From NCBI GenBank assembly GCA_963724385.1, contig CAVRUJ010000001.1, positions 2,542,001-2,606,000 of the forward strand: DNA of 64,000 nt, in the 5' to 3' direction. Shown here one piece after another: positions 7,433 through 15,275 of this stretch; position 1 is the stretch's first letter; every line of letters starts with the position of its first letter. Below the pieces are notes generated by a model that was not told where the DNA came from, ran no database searches, and saw only the letters and a program-made list of their open reading frames with translations. The DNA is from DASXQK01 sp963724385. GTDB taxonomy: Bacteria > Pseudomonadota > Alphaproteobacteria > Dongiales > Dongiaceae. The position numbers and the translations under genes were made by a program.

Positions 7433-8899
7433 ATGACCGACTTGGAAGTCCACGTCAACGCCAAGGGCCGCAAGGAACTGGTGAAGCAGGTCCGGGAGAA
7501 GATCAAGGAACTGGGGATCCAGTACATCTACTACCAGTTCGTCTCGGTCACCGGCCGCATCGTCGGCAAGGGCGTGCCCGCCGACCATTGGGAAACGGTC
7601 GCCGAACGGGGCTTCCAGCTGGTCTATGGCTCGACCGCCAACCTCTTCGTCGACCGCCACAAGAACTACATCGGCTATGGGCCGGAAGCTTCCGAGCTGG
7701 TCGGCATTCCCGACCCGGAGACCTTCGTCCAGCTGCCCTGGGACAAGCGGGTCGCCCGCGTCTTCTGCACCTGCTTCCGGAACCGCGAGGAACGGGTCAA
7801 TCCGGGCGGACATCTGACCTCCGACTGCCGCGGGAACCTCCGCATCATCCATGAGGAGTTCAAGAAGACCCACAAGGGCCTGCACATGCGCCACGGCTGC
7901 GAGCCGGAGATGATGTGGCTAAAGAAGGGCGAGGACGGGCTGCCGGCCGGCGGCTTCTCCAAGCCCAACTGCTACCACATCGACCAGTTCGAATCCCTGC
8001 GGCCGGTGTTCATGCGGGCGATCGAGTATTCCCGCGCCATGGGCCTGGACATGATCCAGGGCGACCATGAGGACGCGCCCGGCCAGCTCGAGCTCAACTT
8101 CATGTTCGACGACTGCCTGCGCACGGCGGACCGGCTTACCACCTATCGCCAGATCTGCGCCCAGGTCGCCCGCGAGTTCAATATCATCGCCTGCTTCATG
8201 TCGAAGCCCTTCATGGGCGTCTCGGCCTCGGGCTGTCACCACAACATCTCGCTGTGGCGAGGCGGCGAGGAGAAGCTCAACAAGCTCGGCCACGACAAGC
8301 TGCCGGGGCTGGAGGGCAACTTCATCTATCTCAAGGGCGGCGAGAACACCTTCATGCCGCTGAAGGGCGAGGCCAAGCCCGGTCCCATCGGCCTCAACTG
8401 CATCGGCGGCCTGATCCGGCATGTCGGCGCGCTGACGGCCATCGGTTCCTCCACGGTCAATTCCTACCGGCGGCTCTGGGACACGGGCTTCTGGGCGCCG
8501 GTCTATGCCGACTGGGGCTATCAGAACCGGACCTGCGCGCTGCGCATCTCCGCGCCCGGCCGGTTCGAGTACCGGTCGGTCGATTCGACCGTGAACCCCT
8601 ATCTGATGGCGGCCGGCATCCTCAAAGCCTTCGACAGCGGCATCCGCCAGAAGCTCGATCCCGGCGAGCCGGAAGAACGCAACATCTATGCCGCCATGGC
8701 GGCCGGCAAGAAGGTCAAGAAGCTGCCCATGTCGCTGGGCGACGCGTTGACCGAACTCGAAAAGGACGAGACCGTCAAGTCGGCCATGCCGGACGAGATG
8801 TATCGCGTCTTCACCCACTACAAGCGCGACGAGTGGGAGAAATTCATGTCCACGGTCACCGAATGGGACCTGAAGCAGTATTGGGACTATCTGCCCTGA
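7433..8899 (+). CDS. Glutamine-synthetase-family ligase, GlnT/GmaS-like (cluster 1)
   Basis: The 488-residue protein belongs to the glutamine synthetase fold. Readable motifs are GDHEDAPGQLELNF (glutamate/metal site), SASGCHHNISLW (ATP-binding loop), NSYRRLWDTGFWAPVYADWGYQNRTCALRIS and GRFEYRSVDSTVNPYLM (glutamate and phosphate contacts). It lacks the adenylylation-loop context of the housekeeping GlnA. In company with GlxBCD-like genes it more likely makes a gamma-glutamyl amide from an amine. It has about 50 more residues than the cluster 2 GmaS and is clearly diverged from it. The ATG follows a good GGGGGAG ribosome binding site. Whether ammonia, methylamine or another amine is the substrate cannot be told from sequence. 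Confidence 0.85.
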   Translation: MTDLEVHVNAKGRKELVKQVREKIKELGIQYIYYQFVSVTGRIVGKGVPADHWETVAERGFQLVYGSTANLFVDRHKNYIGYGPEASELVGIPDPETFVQLPWDKRVARVFCTCFRNREERVNPGGHLTSDCRGNLRIIHEEFKKTHKGLHMRHGCEPEMMWLKKGEDGLPAGGFSKPNCYHIDQFESLRPVFMRAIEYSRAMGLDMIQGDHEDAPGQLELNFMFDDCLRTADRLTTYRQICAQVAREFNIIACFMSKPFMGVSASGCHHNISLWRGGEEKLNKLGHDKLPGLEGNFIYLKGGENTFMPLKGEAKPGPIGLNCIGGLIRHVGALTAIGSSTVNSYRRLWDTGFWAPVYADWGYQNRTCALRISAPGRFEYRSVDSTVNPYLMAAGILKAFDSGIRQKLDPGEPEERNIYAAMAAGKKVKKLPMSLGDALTELEKDETVKSAMPDEMYRVFTHYKRDEWEKFMSTVTEWDLKQYWDYLP

Positions 8900-8921
8900 G
8901 GCATCGAAAGGAGCACACAGC

Positions 8922-9857
8922 ATGTGCGGCATTGCTGGACTGATCCATCGCGGCAAGACCGGCGACATCGGCCGGGAAATGACTGCGATGCTGCAATCCC
9001 TGAAGCATCGTGGACCGGACTCAACCGGCTATGCCCTTTACGGCAAGCCGCACGGCAAGGAGCTGGTGCTTCGCTTCAAGGTCGCGGAACAGGACGAGAT
9101 GTCGAAAGGCTTCGACATCCACAACCAGGTGAAGGCGCGCCGGGCCGAGGTCGACAAGCGCCTGGTCGAGATGGGGGCCAAGATCCTCGAGGAGCTGGAG
9201 GCGACGGAATACGCCTTCCGCTATCGCATCGCCTTCGAGGGCGACCGGCGGCGACTGGCCGATTACATCGAGGACGTGGACGGGGCGGAAATCCTGTCCA
9301 TGGGCCTCGGCCTGGAGCTGATCAAGGATCTCGGCGACGCCGCCCATGTGGCGAGCCAATACAAGATCCCCGGCTTCATCGGCACCCACGCCATCGGCCA
9401 TACCCGCATGGCGACCGAGTCCGATGTCGACATCCGCTCGGCCCATCCCTATTGGGCCTATCCCTTTGCCGACGTGTCGGTCGTGCACAACGGGCAGCTC
9501 ACCAATTACTGGAACGGGCGGCGCGCGCTCGAGCGGCGCGGCCACCGCTTCATGTCCAACTGCGATTCCGAGCTGATCGCGGTCTACCTCGCCGACAAGA
9601 TGGAAGAGGGCGCTACGCTCCATGACGCCATGAAGAGCTCGATCGAGCACCTCGACGGCGTGTTCACCTATCTGGTCGCGACCGCCGACAGCCTCGGCAT
9701 GGCCAAGGACGTGATGGCCGCCAAGCCGATGGTTCTCTACGAGAGCAAGGACTTCATCGTCCTGGCCTCGGAAGAGGTGGCGATCCGCAGCGTCTTCCCC
9801 CATGAGATCGACACCTTCGATCCCTATGAGGGTGAAGTGCGCGTCTGGCAGAGCTGA
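8922..9857 (+). CDS. Class II glutamine amidotransferase subunit, GlxB/MgsA-like (cluster 1)
   Basis: The 311-residue product is an Ntn-type glutaminase domain. Cys2 (MCGIAGLIHRG) becomes the N-terminal nucleophile, and HTRMATES plus VVHNGQLTNYWNGRRALERRGHRF carry the glutamine-binding Arg and the oxyanion Asn-Gly. CDSELIAVYL is also conserved. In N-methylglutamate synthase the corresponding subunit MgsA releases the amine from gamma-glutamylmethylamide. The start is fixed by Cys2 and preceded by AAAGGAG. It is 12 residues longer than its cluster 2 paralogue, with a distinct region at residues 40-130. It lies 22 bases after the ligase gene. Confidence 0.87.
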   Translation: MCGIAGLIHRGKTGDIGREMTAMLQSLKHRGPDSTGYALYGKPHGKELVLRFKVAEQDEMSKGFDIHNQVKARRAEVDKRLVEMGAKILEELEATEYAFRYRIAFEGDRRRLADYIEDVDGAEILSMGLGLELIKDLGDAAHVASQYKIPGFIGTHAIGHTRMATESDVDIRSAHPYWAYPFADVSVVHNGQLTNYWNGRRALERRGHRFMSNCDSELIAVYLADKMEEGATLHDAMKSSIEHLDGVFTYLVATADSLGMAKDVMAAKPMVLYESKDFIVLASEEVAIRSVFPHEIDTFDPYEGEVRVWQS

Positions 9858-9889
9858 CCGCAGGCAGAAGAGGCGACCAGGGAAAAATC

Positions 9890-10726
9890 ATGGCACTCCG
9901 ACAGAAATCCTCCGACATGGGGATGCATACCGAGCAGCTTGCCGGTCGCACCCAGCAGCGCTTCTTCCTGCCCGAGGAGGAGGAGCGCTTCACCTACCCC
10001 CAGGCCTTCGAGGTTGACTACAACAAGCGGGCCGAGTTCGACGCCGCCTCCCTCGACAGCCGGCAGATCAACCTGAAGCTCCGCGAGCTGATGAGCCAGG
10101 GCTACGGGACCATCGTGATGAAGAACCCCGGCGCCAAGCATTCGCTGGCCGTCGGGATCCTGAACCGGCTCAATCTCTACATCGAGGGCAGTCTCGGCTA
10201 TTTCGGCTGCGGCCTGATCGATGGGCCGAACATCCGCATCAAGGGCCGGGTCGGCTGGTCCTGCGCCGAGAACATGATGGCCGGCACGGTGATCATCGAG
10301 AAGAACGCCGGCTCGACCTTCGGCGCGGCGTTGCGCGGCGGCGATCTCGTCTGCAGGGGCGACGTGGGCGCGCGCGTCGGCATCGACATGAAGGGCGGGA
10401 CGATCATCATCGGCGGCAGGGCCGGCGCCTTCTGCGGCTTCATGATGCAGCGCGGTCGCATGGTGATCCTGGGCGACGCCGGCAAGAACCTGGGCAATTC
10501 CATGTATGACGGCACGATCTACGTCGGCGGCAAGATCGAAGGGCTTGGCGTCGATGCTGTGGCAGGCGAGATGACCGAGCTCGACGTCTCCTGGCTCGAA
10601 CGCAAGCTGAAGATGTACGACCTGAAGGCGCCCAACGGCGTGCGCAACATGAAGAAGATCGTGGCCGGGCGCCAGCTCTGGAACTACGACAATCTCGAGC
10701 CGGCCGAAAAGAAGCTGATCCTCTAG
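9890..10726 (+). CDS. GXGXG-domain glutamate-synthase-like subunit, GlxC/MgsB-like (cluster 1)
   Basis: The 278-residue protein consists largely of a right-handed beta-helix of the GltB C-terminal (GXGXG) type. Successive turns read LYIEGSLGYFGCGL, IRIKGRVGWSCAENMMAG, LVCRGDVGARVGIDMKGG, IIIGGRAGAFCGFMMQRG and MVILGDAGKNLGNSMYDG. In the NMG system this subunit (MgsB) joins the amidotransferase and FMN subunits. The cluster 1 version has about 50 extra N-terminal residues (MGMHTEQLAGRTQQRFFLPEEE) missing from its cluster 2 paralogue. It is co-directional, 32 bases after the previous gene and 20 bases before the next. Confidence 0.87.
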   Translation: MALRQKSSDMGMHTEQLAGRTQQRFFLPEEEERFTYPQAFEVDYNKRAEFDAASLDSRQINLKLRELMSQGYGTIVMKNPGAKHSLAVGILNRLNLYIEGSLGYFGCGLIDGPNIRIKGRVGWSCAENMMAGTVIIEKNAGSTFGAALRGGDLVCRGDVGARVGIDMKGGTIIIGGRAGAFCGFMMQRGRMVILGDAGKNLGNSMYDGTIYVGGKIEGLGVDAVAGEMTELDVSWLERKLKMYDLKAPNGVRNMKKIVAGRQLWNYDNLEPAEKKLIL

Positions 10727-10746
10727 CCGCTGGGAAAGGACAAATC

Positions 10747-12129
10747 ATGGCGAAGGAAAAGAAGGCGCCCGTTGGCGAGCCGGCGGCCAAGAAGAAGCTG
10801 AAGCGCAACACCCATGTGCTGGGGCACAGCCTGCTGTTCACGCCCCAGGTGATGGATGACATCCACATCAAGTCCGAGCTCGGCCGCTACCGGATGCGCG
10901 GCTTCTCGCTGTTCAAGAAGATCCCGACCTGGGACGACTTGACCTTCCTGCCCGGCACGCTGACCCGCTTCGTCATCGAGGGCTATCGCGAGAAATGCCT
11001 GACGGAAACGATCATCGGGCCCCGGGCGAAGCGCCCGCTGGTTCTCGACATCCCGATCTACATCACCGGCATGAGCTTCGGGGCCTTGAGCTACGAGGCC
11101 AAGATCGCGCTCGCCCGCGGCGCCACCATGGCGGGGACGGCGACCTGCTCGGGCGAGGGCGGCATGATCCCCGACGAGCGGCGGTTTTCCTCCAAGTGGT
11201 TCTACCAGTGCATCCAGTCGCGCTACGGTTTCAACCCGAACCATCTGCGGCTTGCCGACGCCTGCGAGTTCTTCATCGGCCAGGGCTGCAAGGTCGGCCT
11301 GGGCGGCCATCTCATGGGCCAGAAGGTGACCGACCAGGTGGCCGAGATGCGCTCGCTTCCCGCCGGCATCGACCAGCGCTCGCCGGCGCGTCACCCCGAC
11401 TGGCTCGGGCCCGACGACCTCGCCCTCAAGATCAACGAGATCCGCGAGGCGACCAACGGCGAGATTCCGATCCAGCTGAAGCTGGGCGCCGCGCGCGTCT
11501 ATGACGATGTGCGCATGGCGGCCAAGACGGGGCCCGACAGCATCTACATCGATGGCATGGAAGGCGGCACCGGTGCCGGCCCGCATATCGCCACCGAAGA
11601 GACGGGCGTGCCCGGCATCGCCGCCATCCGCCAGGCCCGCAAGGCGCTCGACGACGTGGGCCAGTCAGGCGAAATCTCGCTGGTCTACGCCGGCGGCATC
11701 CGCAACGGGGCCGACGTCGCAAAGGCCTTGGCGCTCGGCGCCGACGCCGTCGCCATCGGGCATTCGGCCTTGATGGCGCTCAACTGCAACAAGGACATCC
11801 CGGAAGCCGACTACGAGAAGGAAATCGGGGTGGAGGCGGGCTACTGCTACCACTGCCACACCGGCCGCTGCCCCGTTGGCGTGACGACCCAGGACCCGGT
11901 CTTGCGCAAGCGCCTCGATCCCGATGCGGCGGCGGAGCGGGTGTACAATTTCCTGCACTGCCTCGCCATCGAGTGCCAGATGATGGCGCGCGCCTGCGGC
12001 AAGACGAACGTCCATAGCCTGGAGCCGGAAGACCTTGCGGCCCTCACTATGGAGGCCTCGGCCCTGGCCATGGTCCCGCTTGCCGGCTCCCAGCACACCG
12101 TCGGCCGTCCCGACATGACCCGTTATTGA
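10747..12129 (+). CDS. FMN-binding glutamate-synthase-like subunit, GlxD/MgsC-like (cluster 1)
   Basis: The 460-residue protein has the TIM-barrel FMN domain of glutamate synthase. It shows PIYITGMSFGALSYEAK near residue 100, QLKLGAARVYDDV and YIDGMEGGTGAGP in the substrate/FMN region, and IRNGADVAKALALGADAVAIG for the FMN phosphate. The 3Fe-4S cysteines lie in GYCYHCHTGRCPVGVTTQ. In the NMG pathway MgsC carries out the reductive transfer of the amine to 2-oxoglutarate. The N terminus has a short Lys-rich tail (KEKKAPVGEPAAKKKLKR) absent from the cluster 2 paralogue. It is part of an operon-like series with gaps of 17-35 bases. Confidence 0.88.
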   Translation: MAKEKKAPVGEPAAKKKLKRNTHVLGHSLLFTPQVMDDIHIKSELGRYRMRGFSLFKKIPTWDDLTFLPGTLTRFVIEGYREKCLTETIIGPRAKRPLVLDIPIYITGMSFGALSYEAKIALARGATMAGTATCSGEGGMIPDERRFSSKWFYQCIQSRYGFNPNHLRLADACEFFIGQGCKVGLGGHLMGQKVTDQVAEMRSLPAGIDQRSPARHPDWLGPDDLALKINEIREATNGEIPIQLKLGAARVYDDVRMAAKTGPDSIYIDGMEGGTGAGPHIATEETGVPGIAAIRQARKALDDVGQSGEISLVYAGGIRNGADVAKALALGADAVAIGHSALMALNCNKDIPEADYEKEIGVEAGYCYHCHTGRCPVGVTTQDPVLRKRLDPDAAAERVYNFLHCLAIECQMMARACGKTNVHSLEPEDLAALTMEASALAMVPLAGSQHTVGRPDMTRY

Positions 12130-12145
12130 GGAAGGGCTCGAAGAC

Positions 12146-12640
12146 ATGGCCAAAGTGACCAAGCTCGCCAGATACGCCAAGGCGAAGACGAAGGCGGCCA
12201 AGCCCGCCAAAGCGCCAGCCAAGGTTGCCGTCAAGACGGCAGGGAACAAGGCCGGGGGCGCCAAGGACATCGATCATTTCATCAAGACGGCCGGCCTCGA
12301 CAGCAAGCGCGAGAAGGAAATCGGCCAGCACATCGGCTACCGATACGACGTCAATCTCGTGCCCGACTATCGGCGGATCACGCCCTTCCTGAAGAAGTAC
12401 ATGGAGGTGATGGGCTGGGACGACCTCAACTGGCTCGAGGACGTGCACCTGGGTTACGAGGAAGGGCGCGCGGCGATCTTCGACCGCAACGTCAACGGCT
12501 GGGTCACGGTGCCCCAGGGCGTGAAGCTGCCCGATAACCAGCAGGACCGGGACATGCTGGCCCGCGAGCTGCTGATCAAGTTCCAGATGTCGCCCCGCCA
12601 TCCGCTGGTCGACCTCAACAAGGCTTATCGCAAGTTCTGA
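12146..12640 (+). CDS. Unknown protein with Lys/Ala-rich basic N-terminal tail (cluster 1)
   Basis: I do not recognise this 164-residue protein. Residues 4-40 are a low-complexity Lys/Ala/Pro tail (AKAKTKAAKPAKAPAKVAVK) resembling histone H1-like or ribosome-associated tails. The rest is a compact, charged domain with aromatic residues (GYRYDVNLVPDYRRITPFLKKYMEVMGWDDLNWLEDVHLGYEEGR) and a C-terminal helix (RDMLARELLIKFQMSPRHPLVDLNKAYRKF). It has no signal peptide or membrane segment. It lies 16 bases after the GlxD-like gene and before the permease, so it is probably part of cluster 1. It could be an accessory or assembly factor for the synthase-like complex, but only context suggests this. 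Confidence 0.75.
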   Translation: MAKVTKLARYAKAKTKAAKPAKAPAKVAVKTAGNKAGGAKDIDHFIKTAGLDSKREKEIGQHIGYRYDVNLVPDYRRITPFLKKYMEVMGWDDLNWLEDVHLGYEEGRAAIFDRNVNGWVTVPQGVKLPDNQQDRDMLARELLIKFQMSPRHPLVDLNKAYRKF

Positions 12641-12703
12641 GCGGATTGACGACTTGGGTCGTCAAGGAGACTGCCAATAAAATAACTGAAGGGGGGGTTG
12701 CGT

Positions 12704-14308
12704 ATGTCGACAGCTACATCCGGGTCTGCGGATCGCATGCTCCGAGACGTCGACTGGAAGCAGGTCGTGTTCATAGCGGCCGGGGTTCCAGCACTCGTTC
12801 TTTTCTCAATGGGTGGCATTTCCGCCACGATCGGCGCTCCCGCCTGGCTGGTCTGGACCATTTCGGTCCTTTTTGGCTTCGCGCAGTCATTCACCTACGC
12901 GGAAATCGCCGGCCTGCACCCATCGAAGACGGGCGGTACCGCGGTTCACGGCGCCACGGCATGGATCCGCTACAGCCGGATCCTTGCACCATTGTCCCTG
13001 TGGTCGAACTGGCTCGCCTGGACCCCCGTCCTTGCCATTGGCGCGGGGCTCGGTGCTGGCTATCTATTGTCCATCTTCTTCGACGCCAATGCGCCAATCA
13101 TGGCCTGGAACGTGACGCTGGTGGACCTTGGCTTTGTTACAAAGGGCCTGACACTTCAGATCAATGCGACGTTCTTCCTGGGTGTTGCCATCATGCTGGT
13201 CGTTTTTGCGATCCAGCATCGTGGCATCCTCCGCACGGCGCAAATTTCGACGATGCTGACCATCGCCTCGCTGATTCCGTTGTTCATCGTCTGCGTCATT
13301 CCGTTGTTGGAAGGCAACGTGCATGCGCAGAACTTTGTTCCCTTCACGCCGCTTGCGACCAACAGCAGTGGCCAGGTCATTCCGAGCGTCTGGGACAAGG
13401 GCGGGACTCTTCTCTTCCTCGGCGGACTTTTCATCGCTGCCTGGTCGGCTTATGCCTTCGAAACCGCCGTCTGCTACATGAGCGAGTTCAAGAATCCGGC
13501 CGTGGACATGCCGAAGGCGATCATCGTCTCCGGCCTGATCTGCATCGTCGCCTATGTAACGGTGCCGGTGGTCTTCCAAGGCGTTCTGGGCACCCAGAAA
13601 ATGCTCGATCCGGGCATCGCCGCCGGTTCCGGGATGGGTGTGGCCCTGGCCGGCATGCTGAACGCTGGTCCGCTCATCACCAAAATCCTCGTGGTCCTGC
13701 TGTTCTTCAGCCTGATCATGTCGATCATCACCGCGATGGCCGGTTCGTCCAGAACCCTCAACCAGGGTGGCAGAGATGGCTGGCTGCCGAAATACCTCGG
13801 GTACCTGAACGAGCACGGTGCGCCGACCCGGGCGATGTGGACGGACTTCGCCTTCAATCTGATCCTGCTGTCGATGTCCAATTACCTGTTCGTCCTGGCG
13901 GTATCGAACTGCAACTACCTGATCTTCAATTTCCTGAACCTCAACGCCGGGTGGATTCACCGGATCGACAACCCGGATGTGAGGCGGCCCTGGCGCTGCC
14001 CCAATTGGCTGCTGGCCCTTGGTGCGGTCTTAGCCTACGTCAATGCGTTCCTTCTGGGCGCAGGCGCGAACGTTTGGGGCAATGGCACCTTTGTCTCGGG
14101 CTTTGTCTCGGCGGCGATGATCCTTCCAGTGTTCGCCTTCCGCCACTTCATCGTCGACAAAGGCAAATTCCCACAGCACATGTATTCGGACCTGCTAATG
14201 CCGGGAGAGACGGAGCTGGGTCCCAAGCGGGCTGGGATGCTGCCATATCTAGCGCTGCTTGGCGGCATTGGCTCCTGCCTGCTGGGCTACTTCATATTCT
14301 GGATGTGA
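12704..14308 (+). CDS. APC-superfamily amino acid/amine permease (cluster 1)
   Basis: The 534-residue protein has about 12 hydrophobic segments and the APC-type first helix (VVFIAAGVPALVLFSMGGISATIGAPAWLVW), plus GLHPSKTGGTAVHG and YAFETAVCYMSEFKNPAVDMPKAI, which is typical of amino acid/polyamine transporters. ATG at 12704 is preferred over TTG at 12698 because GAAGGGGGGG sits at the right distance upstream. It is separated from the unknown protein gene by 63 bases and reads in the same direction, so it probably supplies the cluster 1 substrate. The upstream leader (AATAAAATAAC) is more A/T-rich than the surroundings. Confidence 0.87.
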   Translation: MSTATSGSADRMLRDVDWKQVVFIAAGVPALVLFSMGGISATIGAPAWLVWTISVLFGFAQSFTYAEIAGLHPSKTGGTAVHGATAWIRYSRILAPLSLWSNWLAWTPVLAIGAGLGAGYLLSIFFDANAPIMAWNVTLVDLGFVTKGLTLQINATFFLGVAIMLVVFAIQHRGILRTAQISTMLTIASLIPLFIVCVIPLLEGNVHAQNFVPFTPLATNSSGQVIPSVWDKGGTLLFLGGLFIAAWSAYAFETAVCYMSEFKNPAVDMPKAIIVSGLICIVAYVTVPVVFQGVLGTQKMLDPGIAAGSGMGVALAGMLNAGPLITKILVVLLFFSLIMSIITAMAGSSRTLNQGGRDGWLPKYLGYLNEHGAPTRAMWTDFAFNLILLSMSNYLFVLAVSNCNYLIFNFLNLNAGWIHRIDNPDVRRPWRCPNWLLALGAVLAYVNAFLLGAGANVWGNGTFVSGFVSAAMILPVFAFRHFIVDKGKFPQHMYSDLLMPGETELGPKRAGMLPYLALLGGIGSCLLGYFIFWM

Positions 14309-14369
14309 GGGCATCCAGCCAAGCACGCCGCCGCACGTGAGTAGTCGTTGATCTACCGAGAAGTCTGAT

Positions 14370-14447
14370 GGGTGCGCCGGGATCGAACTTGGGAGCCATC
14401 GATTAGGAGTTGATGGCTCCCACCCGGCTTAGCCCTTCAGACGCCGG
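14370..14447 (-). other. tRNA-like relic with 10-bp inverted repeat
   Basis: Read on the minus strand, this interval has a D-arm-like hairpin (GCT...AGC with an A-x-GG loop), an anticodon arm with loop CTCCTAA (anticodon CCT, which would be Arg), and a T-loop motif GTTCGATC. The acceptor and T stems do not pair and one anticodon-stem pair is mismatched, so it is not a functional tRNA. GGGAGCCATC (14391-14400) and GATGGCTCCC (14412-14421) are perfect complements. It lies between the cluster 1 permease and the next gene. A degraded attachment site or an unrelated hairpin are both possible. Confidence 0.45.
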
Positions 14448-14465
14448 TTGGCGGCAGACTACGGT

Positions 14466-15056
14466 CTATTCGCGGTCCGGCCGATATCCCATCGCGTGCC
14501 TCCAATCGGGCGCAAAGGAGAGGATGCGCAGGGCCTCGGGCTGGTTGGGATTGAACATCCGGTTATGCCAGTAGGTCGCCTGATAGAGGGCGTCGTCCTC
14601 GGCGAGGGAAGCGACCGCGCAGGGAATCCGATAGGCCTGGGCGTACTCCTCGAACTCGAGGACGCAGCGGCCATGGGCCATCAGCCGCCCCGCGGTTTCG
14701 GATTGCGCTCCGAACAGCGCGGTCATGACGTCGTCGAACAGGGCGGGCTGCTGGAAGTAGCTCGCCTGAAGGATTTCCAGGATCTTGTCGTAGCGCTCGT
14801 TGGGATCCTGGGTCTTCAGATATTGATGGCGGAACAGGCTGGTGCTGTTTCGCGAGTCGGCTTCGACGATGAGCACGGTGATGGCGGGCGCGATTTCATG
14901 GCCTTCAGGCGCCACCGCGCGCGGGCGCATGGCGGCCGAGGGACGCCCGCCCGCCTGCCGCGCGACGAGCTGGCGAATACGGCATTGCCAGCCAAGGAAC
15001 TCGGCCTTCAGCGCCTCAGCCGCCGCCGGGCTGAGAATGATGTTGGGGGATGCCAT
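14466..15056 (-). CDS. Conserved-looking protein of unknown function beside cluster 2
   Basis: I do not recognise this 196-residue protein. It is soluble, with no signal peptide. An N-terminal helix (AAAEALKAEFLGWQCRIRQLVAR) is followed by a beta-rich stretch (ITVLIVEADSRNSTSLFRHQYLKTQDPNERYDKILEILQASYFQQP) and a C-terminal part rich in Trp, Tyr and Asn (DDALYQATYWHNRMFNPNQPEALRILSF). It is transcribed divergently from mgdA across a 219-bp gap, so the two may share a control region. The codon usage is like the neighbours, supporting a real gene. A link to methylamine use is inferred from position only. Confidence 0.75.
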   Translation of the reverse strand: MASPNIILSPAAAEALKAEFLGWQCRIRQLVARQAGGRPSAAMRPRAVAPEGHEIAPAITVLIVEADSRNSTSLFRHQYLKTQDPNERYDKILEILQASYFQQPALFDDVMTALFGAQSETAGRLMAHGRCVLEFEEYAQAYRIPCAVASLAEDDALYQATYWHNRMFNPNQPEALRILSFAPDWRHAMGYRPDRE

Positions 15057-15275
15057 CCGCGATCTCCGCTACGATACATGCGGCTGTTCGCGGGCAAAGA
15101 CAAGCGCGCCGCAGTGTCGACCGGCCAATTCCAGACCAATGGTACCCGCGACCCGGCCTGACTCCCATGGATGGGGGCGAAATCTCCTTGCCTTTTGGGG
15201 AAACTGGTTTGTAGCTTGCCGCCGGCCTTCGCCCCGCGGCCGAAGGCGTGAAGGGGAGCTGCGAAGGATGGGCCG

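Noticed and set aside
6027..12129. Cluster 1 as an ordinary glutamate synthase/glutamine synthetase operon
   Set aside because: Housekeeping GltB is a single large polypeptide with GltD alongside. Here the three domains are separate genes with a ligase, a flavoprotein and a permease, the layout of N-methylglutamate systems.
14370..14447. Functional tRNA-Arg gene
   Set aside because: Acceptor and T stems do not pair and the anticodon stem has a mismatch. Only loop motifs and a D-like arm are recognisable.
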